A DNA stretch of 37,695 nt, taken from contig QHYF01000013.1 in NCBI GenBank assembly GCA_003224075.1, positions 1 through 37,695 on the forward strand, given 5' to 3'. This document shows, in pieces, positions 6,792 to 15,535 of this stretch. The stretch is from Acidobacteriota bacterium (GTDB taxonomy: Bacteria; Acidobacteriota; Terriglobia; Acidiferrales; UBA7541). Under the pieces are notes generated by a model. It saw only the letters and a program-made list of their open reading frames with translations. It was not told the origin of the DNA and searched no databases. Both the position numbers and the translations under genes were made by a program. Every line of letters begins with the position of its first letter. Positions within the stretch are counted from its first letter, which is position 1.

Positions 6792-7571
6792 GTGAATCGG
6801 CGGCGCATTCTGGCAGGAATTTCCAGCGCGGCGTTGCTGGGTTTGTGCGCGCTGTTGCTGCCATCCTTGCACAGAACTACAGAGCCGTCTTCTCAATCGC
6901 TCCCGCCAGCCGCACCTGTGCCGGAAAACGTAAATTCTTCTGCCGGTTCCGAAACGCCTATCTTGCCTTCACCGGTGGTGGCAGCGACGGCCGCTTCGCG
7001 GCCACCTTTGCCGCAATCCAATTCTTCTGCCGTCCCGGACATTGATCCTCACAAGGCTTTTGGTTCGAAGAGCGCTCCAGTAACGATGGAAGTCTTTAGC
7101 GACTTCCAGTGCCCGGCCTGCAAAACCCTATTCACCACCACCAATCGCCAGCTCATGGACAATTACGTCAGCACCGGCAAGGTTTACCTGATTCACCGCG
7201 ATTTTCCGCTCCCGATGCACGCCCATTCGCGTGTGGCGGCACGCTACGCTCGGGCTGCCGCACAGCTCGGCAAGGGCGAAGCGGTAGAACAGGCTCTCTT
7301 TCAGAATCAGGAGAAGTGGGAACAGAACGGCGACGTGGACGGCACCGTCGCGGCGGTTCTTTCCACTCCGGAAATAGCCAAGGTCCGCGCGCTCGTTAAG
7401 GGCGGCACGCTCGACGCCGCCATCGACAAGGATTACGCGCTAGGCCAGGTGTACCGCGTCAATCAAACGCCCACCACGGTTTTCCATTGCAAAGGTCAGA
7501 CCTACCCCTACGCCGGTGTCATGAGCTACGACATTCTCAAGCAATTTCTCGATCAGCTGCTCAGTCAGTAG
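6792..7571 (+). CDS. Membrane-anchored DsbA-like thiol:disulfide oxidoreductase
   Basis: A 259-residue thioredoxin-fold protein of the DsbA type, expected to act in the periplasm on cysteine pairs. A single N-terminal hydrophobic segment (about residues 6-26) serves as anchor or signal. A Pro/Ser/Ala-rich linker runs to about residue 85. The DsbA domain follows, with active site CPAC at 107-110 and the cis-proline loop QTPTT around Pro227. An extra Cys233 sits close to that loop. The start is GTG at 6792, with GGAGG five bases upstream. It is the first gene of a plus-strand cassette with a MauE/DoxX-like protein and an FmdE-domain protein, divergent from dnaK. The membrane neighbour could recycle its disulfide. 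Family is clear; substrate unknown. Confidence 0.88.
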   Translation: MNRRRILAGISSAALLGLCALLLPSLHRTTEPSSQSLPPAAPVPENVNSSAGSETPILPSPVVAATAASRPPLPQSNSSAVPDIDPHKAFGSKSAPVTMEVFSDFQCPACKTLFTTTNRQLMDNYVSTGKVYLIHRDFPLPMHAHSRVAARYARAAAQLGKGEAVEQALFQNQEKWEQNGDVDGTVAAVLSTPEIAKVRALVKGGTLDAAIDKDYALGQVYRVNQTPTTVFHCKGQTYPYAGVMSYDILKQFLDQLLSQ

Positions 7572-7606
7572 TAGTCTTGGTTCTGCAAACCAGATAGACC
7601 ACAAAA

Positions 7607-8110
7607 ATGATGCAATCCAGCCCATTCAATCTCCGTCGCGCGATCATCTGGATTGGCCGCCTGGTCCTCGCCGGCATATTCATTTACGCAGGTTACTCCA
7701 AGATTTTCCTGCCCATCGTGCATCCTCGCCCATCCATTGGAGCGGCTCTCATGTTCTTCGCGCTGCAAGTGGATTCGTACCAACTGCTGCCACCGTGGGG
7801 CGTAAACTTCGTTGCGCATACCTTACCGTTTGCAGAAATTGCTCTCGGTTTCTTGCTCCTGATTGGCTGGCGGTTGCGCATCTGGGCCACCATCGTCACG
7901 CTGATCATGCTGGGGTTCTTTGCCGCCGTGGTGCGCTCCTACGCGCTGGGGTTGCAGATTAATTGCGGCTGCTTTGCCACTCCCGAACCGCTCACCATCA
8001 AAACAGTTTTCCGCGACGCTGGCCTCGCGGCACTGGCACTGCTGATGACCGTCTTCGCCTTCATCGAAGCCCGCAAGCCACACCCGTGGTCCGCCCCGGA
8101 GAAAGTTTGA
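7607..8110 (+). CDS. MauE/DoxX-like four-helix membrane protein
   Basis: A 167-residue integral membrane protein with four predicted helices near residues 13-33, 67-88, 92-113 and 134-153. The N-terminal GRLVLAGIFIYAGYSKI segment and the NCGCF motif (Cys120, Cys122) between helices 3 and 4 are typical of MauE/DoxX-like proteins. MauE is needed for maturation of disulfide-rich methylamine dehydrogenase. DoxX relatives are quinone-linked membrane proteins. The gene begins 36 bases after the DsbA-like gene and ends 15 bases before the FmdE-like gene, so the three are probably co-transcribed. The pairing suggests that it exchanges electrons with the thiol oxidoreductase, but that is inference. 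Two adjacent ATGs (7607, 7610) are possible starts and no strong SD is seen. Confidence 0.8.
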   Translation: MMQSSPFNLRRAIIWIGRLVLAGIFIYAGYSKIFLPIVHPRPSIGAALMFFALQVDSYQLLPPWGVNFVAHTLPFAEIALGFLLLIGWRLRIWATIVTLIMLGFFAAVVRSYALGLQINCGCFATPEPLTIKTVFRDAGLAALALLMTVFAFIEARKPHPWSAPEKV

Positions 8111-8125
8111 CGCCCAATCGCTCAA

Positions 8126-8701
8126 ATGAAAACGCTCGCCGAATACCTTGACCTCGCCACGCAAGCCCACGGCCACCTTTGCGCCGGGCAGGTCCTCGGG
8201 GTGCGCCTCGCGATGCTCGGTCTGCGCGAACTCGGCATCGACGACCCCACCGCTGAGCGCAAGCGCCTCGTCACCTACGTTGAAATCGACCGCTGCGTCA
8301 CCGACGCTGTCGCGCTCGTCGCGAATTGCCGCCTCGGCAAGCGCGCCCTGAAATTCCGCGACTGGGGCAAAGTCGCCGCCACCTTCGTCGATCTAAAAAA
8401 CGGCCGCGCGGTCCGCATCGCCGCGAAGGAATCTTCTAAACAAACGGCCCGCGAAATGTTCCCCGGACTCGAAAAGGAGGCCGGCCAGCAAAAAGCCTAC
8501 GCGCAACTTTCCGATGACGTTCTTTTCGACAAGCAATGGGTCAAGGTGAAAGTTGCGCCTGAAGATCTCCCCGGCTTCAAAGGCCCGCGTGTGGTCTGCG
8601 CCCAATGCGGCGAGGGAATCAACTTCAACCGTGAAGTCCTCGTCAACGGGCGCACCCTCTGCCGCTCCTGCGCTGGCGAACGCTATTACGAGCGCTTGTA
8701 G
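8126..8701 (+). CDS. FmdE-domain protein with C-terminal zinc ribbon
   Basis: A 191-residue protein related to FmdE, the accessory subunit E of formylmethanofuran dehydrogenase in methanogens. In bacteria without that enzyme FmdE-like proteins have no settled function. The N-terminal domain has the signature HGHLCAGQVLGVR at about 15-27 and a later Asp-Arg-Cys (YVEIDRCVTDA) typical of the metal-binding core. A C-terminal zinc ribbon follows, with CAQC and then CRSC about 25 residues later. No signal peptide is seen, so it is probably cytoplasmic, unlike its two membrane-bound neighbours. It starts 15 bases after the MauE-like gene and ends convergent to a small membrane-protein gene. The domain assignment is good; the function is unknown. 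Confidence 0.82.
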   Translation: MKTLAEYLDLATQAHGHLCAGQVLGVRLAMLGLRELGIDDPTAERKRLVTYVEIDRCVTDAVALVANCRLGKRALKFRDWGKVAATFVDLKNGRAVRIAAKESSKQTAREMFPGLEKEAGQQKAYAQLSDDVLFDKQWVKVKVAPEDLPGFKGPRVVCAQCGEGINFNREVLVNGRTLCRSCAGERYYERL

Positions 8702-8730
8702 CGCCTGTCTCACGAGGGATCCTGTTTCCA

Positions 8731-9162
8731 TCATATTGATTGTTCCTGGTTGCCAGAGGGTTGATCGCGGTGCTCTCGGCGAAGTTCGCCCAGGCGAACG
8801 AACACAAACGCCAGCAGAGCGAAAACGAAAAACACGAGCAGCATCCAGGCAATGCCTTGAAGTGTCTCGATGGCTGTACGATAGATCTCGAAAACCCATC
8901 GGTCGAAACCGAGCGAGACTGTCTGGACTTCCCGGCCGCCGAGCATCGGGGTGATGTATTTCTCGAGATCACGAAGCTGCACGCCAGCGGACACTCCCAC
9001 CACGAGAATCGCGAATTTCAGGTATTTCGACCAAGCGGCGCTGATTTCATCGGCGATGATGCGTCGCAACACACTGTCGATCGGCTTGGTGAACAAGCGC
9101 ATCACGACAATCGACACAAAAAGAGCCACAGCGCAAGTAGCAAAGAGTAAAAAGAGGAACAT
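8731..9162 (-). CDS. Small membrane protein of unknown function
   Basis: A 143-residue protein I do not recognise. It has a hydrophobic N-terminal helix (about residues 1-20), a moderately hydrophobic stretch near 48-62, and a strong hydrophobic segment near 104-124. A charged Arg/Glu-rich tail follows. The gene is supported by an almost ideal SD (GAGGTGATC) ending four bases before its ATG at 9162, and by low-complexity-free coding sequence. It is convergent with the FmdE-like gene (29 bases apart) and divergent from the penicillin-binding protein gene across a 166-base gap. That gap holds a TATAAG-like box (9236-9241) on the plus strand without a good -35. The opposite strand also has an open frame here but lacks an SD. 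Confidence 0.7.
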   Translation of the reverse strand: MFLFLLFATCAVALFVSIVVMRLFTKPIDSVLRRIIADEISAAWSKYLKFAILVVGVSAGVQLRDLEKYITPMLGGREVQTVSLGFDRWVFEIYRTAIETLQGIAWMLLVFFVFALLAFVFVRLGELRREHRDQPSGNQEQSI

Positions 9163-9328
9163 GGGAGATCACCTCAAAGCCGATTCGTCGAATTCATCTG
9201 CAAACGAGGATGCCGGGACGCTCGCAGCCTTCTACTATAAGGGATTCTCGTTCTGTTTCCTTCTTCACGGCATCAAACCCCATGGAAGGAGTCTTCGCAG
9301 TTCCTTTATGCGCTAAGATGATGCTTTC

Positions 9329-11635
9329 ATGCTGAGTCTGCCTCCGATCACGCTGCGCTTGCGCAGTTGGAAACTGATTGACCGCGTCGCGCTCGCCTTT
9401 CTTTTGCTTTGCTCCATCGTGCTGGGCGCGGCTTGCGGCTTGCTCTTCGTTTACGCCAGCGATCTGCCCGAAATTCGCGCGCTGGAAACGTATCGCCCCA
9501 CAGTTGTCACCGAGATCTACGCCGATGACGGCCAGCTTGTCGGGAGCTTCGCGCTGCAACGCCGCATCTTGATGACCTACGAGCAGTGTCCCAGGGTCCT
9601 CTACAATGCCGTCACCGCCATCGAGGACCAGCACTTCGAGGAGCACTGGGGAATCGACTTTCCGCGCATCTTCAGCACCGCTTTCCGAAATCTCGTGAAG
9701 CGCCGCATCACCGGCGGCGCCAGCACTATCAGCATGCAGCTGGCGGGTAATCTCTTTCTCGACCGCAGCGACCGCAGCTTCCGGCGCAAAATGCAAGAAA
9801 TGCTTCTAGCGCTGCAAATCGAGCGCCGCTATACCAAGCCGCAAATCTTCACCATGTACGCCAATCAGGTGTACCTCGCGCACGGCAATTACGGTTTCGC
9901 TGCCGCGGCACAATTTTATTTCGGCAAACCCGTAACCGATCTGAAGGCCCAGGAAGCCGCGCTCCTCGCCGGCATGGTCAACGGCCCGAAATTCTCTCCA
10001 CTCTCCAATCCCGAAGCTGCGCTCGCGCGCCGCAACCTGGTGATGCATCGCATGGAAGAGGAAGGGAAAATCACGCCCGCAGAAGAAGCGGCCGCTAGAA
10101 AATCGCCGCTCGGCCTGCACATTCAATACCCGCGCAACGACCTCGCGCCATACTTTTTCGAAGATATCCGCAAGTATCTCGAAGCCACTTACGGCACGGA
10201 AGCCGTCCACGAGCGCGGCTTGCGTGTTTACACCACGCTGAACATCAACATGCAGCGCGTCGCCAATCAGGCTCTTCGCGATGGTTTGCACAGTTACGAA
10301 CGCCGCCACGGATGGAAAGGCAACTTGCCCAATGTTTTGCGGGACAATCTCGGAAAGCTCGACACCTACGAAGACGACGACTGGCACCACGCCATCGAAA
10401 AAGGAAGTTACGCCACCGGCTTGGTCCTTAGCGTCGAGGAAAAAAACGCGATCATCAAGATCGGCCCTTACCGCGCGATTCTCTCCTCCGGCGATTTCGC
10501 CTGGACCGGCCGCAAGAAACCAGCCGATTTGCTGAAAGTCGGCGACCTGGCCCAATTCTCCATTCAGGAACTGCGTGACACCACGGTTCGCGTGCAGCTC
10601 GAACAGCAGCCCGGCCCGCAGGGTGCGCTGCTCGCCGTCGACAATGCCACCGGCGAAATCAAAGCCATGGTCGGCGGCTACAGCTTTGAAGATTCAAAAT
10701 TCAACCGCGCGACACAAGCGGTTCGCCAGGTCGGCAGCTCTTTCAAGGTTTATGTGTATGCTGACGCCCTCGAGAAAGGCGCCTCGCCGTTTGACACCAT
10801 CGTGGACACGCCTTTTACCGCACTCAGCGGCGGCCAGCCCTATTCGCCTCGCAATTACGATGAAAGATTTGAAGGCACCATCACGCTGCGGCGCGCCTTG
10901 GCCGGCTCGCGCAACGTTCCCGCGGTGAAGCTTGCAGAAAAGGTCGGCATCAACACGGTCGTGGATATGGCCAAGCGCTTCGGTATCACCACGCCGCTTC
11001 CACCCTACCTGCCGCTGGCCCTCGGCGCCGCGGACATGAGGCTCGTCGAACACGTCTCTGCGTTCACTGTTTTCCCGAACGACGGCATTCGCATTGACCC
11101 GCACATGATTCGCCGCGTCACCAGCTACGACGGCGCGCTCCTTGAAGAATCGCATCCTGAGGTGCATGACGTCCTTTCGCCGGACGTGGCGCGCACCATG
11201 ACCGCCATGCTCGAGGAAGTTATCCAATTCGGCACCGGCGTCCAGGCTAAAGCTCTGGGCCGCACCGCCGCCGGCAAAACCGGAACCACGCAGGACTACA
11301 CCGATGCCTGGTTTGTGGGTTTCACCCCGCAACTCACCGCCGGCGCGTGGGTGGGCTTCGACGACAAACAAGTCTCACTCGGCAAGCGAGAAACCGGGGC
11401 GCGGGCGGCACTTCCCATTTGGCTCGAATTCATGCAGGGTGCACTGGCAGGAACCCCAGTGACGGATTTTCCGAATGTTGTCCCGCTCGAGCAACAGGTC
11501 GCCGAGCATCACGTTAACGTAGACACCCCTGACACCGCTCCCACGGAGGACGAGCCTGCCGCGCCCAAGGAGAAACCGCCAGCCGCACCGCCTCCCACGA
11601 AAACGGGGACGGGAAATGCGACCAGCACTCCGTAG
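9329..11635 (+). CDS. Class A penicillin-binding protein (PBP1A-type, bifunctional)
   Basis: A 768-residue inner-membrane enzyme that polymerises glycan strands (GT51 domain) and cross-links peptides (transpeptidase domain) in peptidoglycan. One membrane helix spans about residues 18-42. The glycosyltransferase has EDQHFEEHWGID with catalytic Glu99, and TGGASTISMQLAGN at 128-141. The transpeptidase has all three motifs: SSFK with nucleophile Ser470, SRN at 527-529, and KTGTT from Lys650. The C-terminus is a Pro/Ala/Lys-rich tail after about residue 725. The length is usual for PBP1A relatives. The ATG at 9329 has no strong SD, but it precedes the basic and hydrophobic leader directly. It is convergent with thiL. 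Confidence 0.93.
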   Translation: MLSLPPITLRLRSWKLIDRVALAFLLLCSIVLGAACGLLFVYASDLPEIRALETYRPTVVTEIYADDGQLVGSFALQRRILMTYEQCPRVLYNAVTAIEDQHFEEHWGIDFPRIFSTAFRNLVKRRITGGASTISMQLAGNLFLDRSDRSFRRKMQEMLLALQIERRYTKPQIFTMYANQVYLAHGNYGFAAAAQFYFGKPVTDLKAQEAALLAGMVNGPKFSPLSNPEAALARRNLVMHRMEEEGKITPAEEAAARKSPLGLHIQYPRNDLAPYFFEDIRKYLEATYGTEAVHERGLRVYTTLNINMQRVANQALRDGLHSYERRHGWKGNLPNVLRDNLGKLDTYEDDDWHHAIEKGSYATGLVLSVEEKNAIIKIGPYRAILSSGDFAWTGRKKPADLLKVGDLAQFSIQELRDTTVRVQLEQQPGPQGALLAVDNATGEIKAMVGGYSFEDSKFNRATQAVRQVGSSFKVYVYADALEKGASPFDTIVDTPFTALSGGQPYSPRNYDERFEGTITLRRALAGSRNVPAVKLAEKVGINTVVDMAKRFGITTPLPPYLPLALGAADMRLVEHVSAFTVFPNDGIRIDPHMIRRVTSYDGALLEESHPEVHDVLSPDVARTMTAMLEEVIQFGTGVQAKALGRTAAGKTGTTQDYTDAWFVGFTPQLTAGAWVGFDDKQVSLGKRETGARAALPIWLEFMQGALAGTPVTDFPNVVPLEQQVAEHHVNVDTPDTAPTEDEPAAPKEKPPAAPPPTKTGTGNATSTP

Positions 11636-11735
11636 TGCCGCCGAGCCTGCGCCGAACAGAATGTTTCGTGCCATGCAGAAGGCGCTATTTTTCCGCGAAA
11701 AGAGCGGATAGGTTCCTAGAATTCTTCCGTCAGTT

Positions 11736-12692
11736 TTACCCACGAAATGGATCCCAACCTCCAGGAACCAGGCGTTGCTCAGGTCCATCGGCCAGAATCA
11801 CAACAGGCCTCTGACCTCGAGTGATTTCACCAATCGCGGTGAGGGGAACGCCCCGAAATCGCTGGGGTAGCCGGTTCGCAAAGCGCCTGGGAACGGTGAA
11901 GAGCAATTCATAGTCGTCCCCGCCGTGCAAAGCTAGTTGAAGGAGATCGAGCGCTTGCTTGCCATGAACGGCCGGTTTCTTTACCAACGGGATCTTTGCG
12001 CTCTCCACGCGCGCCCCGACGCCGCCGGCAGCACACAGCCGTGGGAGATCGCTGGACAACCCGTCAGAGAGGTCCATCATCGCTGTGGCCAAGCCTCTTT
12101 TCGCCAACCACTCGCCTAACGCGACGCGAGGATCCGGGTAGAGATGCTTTCTGATCAGTGGATTTTTTTCACTCACAACTCCCTTGCATTGCCTCAGGAG
12201 TTGCTGACCCAATTCCGCTTCGCCCAGCCGCCCGCTGACGTAGAGAACGTCGCCCGCCCGCGCTCCCGACCGCAGGACCGCATGACCGGAACGCACTTCG
12301 CCCACGACTGTTACATTGATCAGGATTTCCTGCCGCCGCGTGGTGTCCCCGCCCGCCAGCGCACACTGGAACTTGCGGGACGCGCGCCGCAATCCACCTA
12401 GGAACAGATCCAGCCACGGCCCGGTGTGCGATTCGGGCAAGGCCAGGCTCAGGAGAAAACATCGCGGCATTCCCCCCATTGCTGCCACATCGCTGACCGC
12501 TCGCAAGAAATGCGTCCCTTCCAGGAACCAGTCGCACGTCAGAATCATTTCGTGTCCAGGTTTCGGTTTGAAAAGTGCGGCGTCGTCGCCGATTCCCCTC
12601 GCGAGAATCCGGAGCTCCTTCTTTGCCAGCGGACCGGCCGCTTGCGCAATCTTCTTCAGAAGGGAATTCTCGTCGGGATATTGAGGTGACAT
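11736..12692 (-). CDS. thiL: Thiamine-monophosphate kinase ThiL, apparently with an internal deletion
   Basis: ThiL phosphorylates thiamine monophosphate to thiamine diphosphate with ATP, the last step of the cofactor pathway. The 318-residue protein has RGIGDDAAL at 32-40, CDWFLEGTHF at 53-62, SDVAAMGG at 67-74, the LAGGDTTR loop, MDLSDGLSSD and the LHGGDDYELLF motif. Between HFL and SDVAAMG only three residues remain. Other ThiL proteins, E. coli included, have about 17 there, ending in a KALAVNL-type helix. The frame is intact, so this is an in-frame loss of about 14-15 residues near base 12500. ATG at 12692 is preferred over an upstream alternative at 12746 because the family begins a few residues before LLKKI. 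Whether the enzyme still works is unclear. Confidence 0.88.
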   Translation of the reverse strand: MSPQYPDENSLLKKIAQAAGPLAKKELRILARGIGDDAALFKPKPGHEMILTCDWFLEGTHFLRAVSDVAAMGGMPRCFLLSLALPESHTGPWLDLFLGGLRRASRKFQCALAGGDTTRRQEILINVTVVGEVRSGHAVLRSGARAGDVLYVSGRLGEAELGQQLLRQCKGVVSEKNPLIRKHLYPDPRVALGEWLAKRGLATAMMDLSDGLSSDLPRLCAAGGVGARVESAKIPLVKKPAVHGKQALDLLQLALHGGDDYELLFTVPRRFANRLPQRFRGVPLTAIGEITRGQRPVVILADGPEQRLVPGGWDPFRG

Positions 12693-12870
12693 GATTCTGT
12701 CTCGTGCACTCGGATCATCTGGAGCGACAGTATATCGCCCAACCAAGCCCTACCGTGCCCGAGCTGCAAGTCCCGGTTTGGCGAAGTCCTAAGCCGAAGG
12801 GCAATCCACCTGTCCTTTAGTACAGGGAACAGGTCGGCACGACCTGGCCTTCGGACCGCAAAATACAGGG

Positions 12871-12900
12871 TTGACGGGAAAACCCTATAGAAACTACTAT
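12871..12900 (+). promoter_or_regulatory. Possible promoter of the M23 peptidase gene
   Basis: TTGACG (12871-12876) is followed after 18 bases by TACTAT (12895-12900), matching the sigma-70 hexamers at 5 and 4 positions. Transcription would begin near 12907, about 110 bases before the ATG at 13019. It is the only clear promoter-like signal in the 326-base divergent gap between thiL and the peptidase gene. Confidence 0.45.
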
Positions 12901-13018
12901 GGGTAATGTCGCGGACCAAGGCTCGCGGTTCAGATGTGGGACAAGTTCCGGTTCCTGCGGGTGCCAGGTTAGAATCGTCCGCGGCCGTCAATCTCGGAGG
13001 CCTGAGGGCGCTGTAGCC

Positions 13019-13900
13019 ATGAGAGGTAAAAGCTACACCTTCTTTATCGCATCGACTCCGGGCAAACTCCGGAAAGTCATCGTACCCGCTTATATACTGC
13101 ACGGAATCGCCGTACTAGCCCTCATTGGGGCAATCAGCGTAACAGCAGCCGTCGGCGCTTACTCCCGAATGCTCTGGAAGGTCAGCAACTACAATGCCCT
13201 CCGCCATGACCAGGAAACCCTCAAGAAGCAGTACCGGCAACTCCAAAGCACCGTGAACGACACCAACCAGCGGCTCGATTCCCTCCAATCTCTCGCGACC
13301 GAAGTGGCCATGACCTACGGCGTGTTGCGCTACCATCCCGCCGCTTTCGACCAGAGCGATAATCCTATTGACGCGCAGGACGCGTTCGACCGCTCGATCG
13401 AGCAGTACACCTTCTTGAAGCGCAATGCCTCGGTGATTGCTGTCTCCAGCGGCGGACTCCATTTGCTCTCGGCCATGAGTTTTGCCAATTCCAGTTACAC
13501 GCCGGCGATCTGGCCGGTCATGGGCCACATCACGGCTAGCTTCGGCGAGCGCCTGGATCCGTTCAGCGGTGAAGGCGCCTTCCATACCGGCGTCGATGTG
13601 GCCTCTGATTACGGCGCTCCGGTTCACGCGACCGCGGACGGAGTGATTACTATCGCAGCGAATCATGCTGGGTACGGCCGCTTGGTGGTCGTCGACCACG
13701 GCTTTGGCCTTACCACCTGGTACGCGCACCTTTCGGCGTTTTCGGCGGTCCCGGGCGCCCGCGTGAAACGCGGCGAAGTGGTGGGCTACGCTGGCATCAG
13801 CGGCCGTTCCACGGGCCCGCACGTTCACTACGAAGTGCGTATGAACAACGCGCCAATCAACCCGTGGCGCTACATGAAGTCCACTCCCGCCGGCGACTGA
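13019..13900 (+). CDS. M23-family peptidoglycan endopeptidase, membrane anchored
   Basis: A 293-residue LytM/M23 zinc metallopeptidase that would cut peptide cross-links in the cell wall, or act as an amidase activator if degenerate. A basic N-terminus is followed by one membrane helix (about residues 20-45) and a predicted coiled coil (about 55-95), the usual layout of envelope M23 proteins. The catalytic domain keeps the zinc ligands in FHTGVDVAS and GPHVHYEV, together with the conserved YGRLVVVDHG and TWYAHLS segments, so it looks active. Start ATG 13019 is chosen because it gives the MRGKSYTFFI membrane-protein N-terminus and has GAGGG ten bases upstream. An upstream ATG at 12899 would add 40 non-conserved residues. 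It ends 303 bases before the next gene, which is convergent. Confidence 0.9.
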   Translation: MRGKSYTFFIASTPGKLRKVIVPAYILHGIAVLALIGAISVTAAVGAYSRMLWKVSNYNALRHDQETLKKQYRQLQSTVNDTNQRLDSLQSLATEVAMTYGVLRYHPAAFDQSDNPIDAQDAFDRSIEQYTFLKRNASVIAVSSGGLHLLSAMSFANSSYTPAIWPVMGHITASFGERLDPFSGEGAFHTGVDVASDYGAPVHATADGVITIAANHAGYGRLVVVDHGFGLTTWYAHLSAFSAVPGARVKRGEVVGYAGISGRSTGPHVHYEVRMNNAPINPWRYMKSTPAGD

Positions 13901-14203
13901 ACTTTCCCTTCGAACAAAACCACCTGACGGGAGCGAAGCAGCGGTGCATCAATTGATGCCCTACTTTAATGCCCAAAACTCTGCCCTGAATCACCGAATG
14001 ATGGTAGTGGAATCCTGCATAGATCCGCGCCCTCAACTTGGTGCATCAGGTCAGCGGCGCCGGTGAAGTTGTGCGTCGTATGAGTGACCAAGCTATCCAC
14101 AGAGAACTGCAGATTTGGAGTTGGCGCAATGAGGGCAGCTTCGCCGTGATGTCCTGGTTCGGACTCAATGGGTGTACACGTTCTCCGACCACCGTAGGGA
14201 GGC
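13901..14203. other. Gene-free stretch between convergent genes
   Basis: This 303-base gap separates the stops of the M23 peptidase gene and a minus-strand gene of unknown function. I see no strong hairpin with a U run, no RNA gene and no credible coding frame in it. One short open frame (from 14038 on the plus strand) has no SD and overlaps the end of the next gene, so it is not called. Confidence 0.6.
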
Positions 14204-15268
14204 CTAACTGCGTGGAGATCTCTTTCTGGGTGCCTTCTTTGGCGTAGAGTCGGGCGAAGGCTCGGCCAAAGCGGGAGTCACTTGCCTTGCTGTCTCCAGA
14301 AACTTAGGAGTTATTTCGAAGACGAGCCGGACAGATTTCGTATCACCGCGGTCGATTTTCGAAACATCCGTGCTCTTCAATAGTTCGAGGTAAGCCTCAC
14401 GAGTGGCGGGATCCAATTGCTGCCTTGTCGTGGCATCATTTAATCCCGTCTCCGCTAACATCACCACTCCGTTCAGCAGATCGGCAAGTTGCCGAGCTGT
14501 GGCCTCAGCTGGGCATTCTCCTTCCGCGACCACGCGCAGGCGGTCGTTTTCCGGCTTTCCTGCCAGCGTGATCCACTGGAGTTGATCAAGCAATGAGGAG
14601 AGCTGCGGGGAGCGCAGGCCACCGGGAGCTTGCGCGGCCAGCGCGGCGCCATCCTGGCGGATCACCGCAAATACGGGTGAGCCGGCCAGCCGCTCGAATC
14701 GAGAGCGCCATTCCGCAACGCCTCCCCCGCGTTTACTCGCGCCAAGGTAAATGCCGAGATCCGCATCGTCGGTCAGCGCGATCCAGTTATTCCTCAAGAA
14801 GGTGAAAGAAATTTTCTGCGCGCTTCCACTCACGGGCACGGAAAAAATCTCGCGTCCGGCATTCTGTGTGACCGCCCCGTTTTTCGAGGCGTACGCGGAG
14901 ATTCTTTCTCGATCGAATTTTCCATCCACGGCGGCGAAGAGAGTCGAGTCTTGCCCGCGCTTCTCAACTGCAATGGCAATGTGATCAAGATCCCGCTCGT
15001 AATCGAAACCAGTCTCCTTAATGAATTGCGCGTAGTCGGGATTCGTCTGCGGTTTCGGCGCCCAAGCGTATAGTTCGCCAATGAACGGGGCGCGACGCAA
15101 TTCCTCGAAATCCGCGAAAAGAACTGCGTTGGCATCCGCGGGCATAAGCGCGAGCACGTCCCCGCGGGCCGCCTCATTCTGCGCAAGCCATCTTCGATAT
15201 CCGAGAAAAGCCAGTGCCGCCAGCAAGGTTACGGCTACTGCCAGTCTCATCCACAATTGCTTCTTCAT
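14204..15268 (-). CDS. Membrane-anchored protein of unknown function
   Basis: A 354-residue protein I cannot assign with confidence. The start MKKQLWMRLAVAV gives one N-terminal hydrophobic helix (about residues 8-26), so it is anchored with its bulk outside the cytoplasm. It then reads GDVLALMPADANAVLFADFEELRRAPF. This resembles extracytoplasmic proteins of Acidobacteria that begin with a 'P.dA..v...Dl..Lr..pf' repeat-like beta domain (a DUF3352-like pattern). The tail after about residue 335 is Pro/Lys/Arg rich. The frame is open 64 codons further upstream, but that part reads as non-coding and lacks an SD. It is convergent with the M23 gene and divergent from the tRNA-tuf cluster. No catalytic motif is seen. 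Confidence 0.7.
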   Translation of the reverse strand: MKKQLWMRLAVAVTLLAALAFLGYRRWLAQNEAARGDVLALMPADANAVLFADFEELRRAPFIGELYAWAPKPQTNPDYAQFIKETGFDYERDLDHIAIAVEKRGQDSTLFAAVDGKFDRERISAYASKNGAVTQNAGREIFSVPVSGSAQKISFTFLRNNWIALTDDADLGIYLGASKRGGGVAEWRSRFERLAGSPVFAVIRQDGAALAAQAPGGLRSPQLSSLLDQLQWITLAGKPENDRLRVVAEGECPAEATARQLADLLNGVVMLAETGLNDATTRQQLDPATREAYLELLKSTDVSKIDRGDTKSVRLVFEITPKFLETARQVTPALAEPSPDSTPKKAPRKRSPRS

Positions 15269-15488
15269 GGCATAAGCATCATCGAGACCACGAACTGACA
15301 CGAAAATCCGCACCCCAGATGACACTCTGGACGACAGATACCTGGGCTTTGATTCTTGGCCGTGACAGAGGTCCGAGTTTCTGCTAAAGTGCAGATGATA
15401 AGCAGGATAGCGAGTGCAAACCTGGATACAGAGGCTTCGGTTTTCCACAGAGCTGGTCACCTGCGTGCTGCAAATGGGGCAACAGCCC

Positions 15489-15518
15489 TTGCAATTCTTA
15501 TACCTCTTCTGCTATCTT
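15489..15518 (+). promoter_or_regulatory. Possible promoter of the tRNA-tuf-rpoBC cluster
   Basis: TTGCAA (15489-15494) and TATCTT (15513-15518) are separated by 18 bases, each matching the sigma-70 consensus at four positions. Transcription would start near 15525, about ten bases before the first tRNA, as expected for a tRNA operon promoter. No other gene start competes for it on this strand. Confidence 0.5.
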
Positions 15519-15535
15519 AACTTCGTTCGAGCGGC

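Noticed and set aside
5557..6795. 412-codon plus-strand open frame across dnaK and its promoter
   Set aside because: It is antisense to dnaK for most of its length, and the remainder crosses the dnaK promoter region. No recognisable protein is encoded.
9194..9796. 200-codon minus-strand frame overlapping the start of the penicillin-binding protein gene
   Set aside because: It is mostly antisense to the clearly coding PBP gene and has no SD or recognisable domain.
14038..14247. Plus-strand 69-codon open frame in the gap after the M23 gene
   Set aside because: It has no SD, no family resemblance, and runs into the opposite-strand gene's end.
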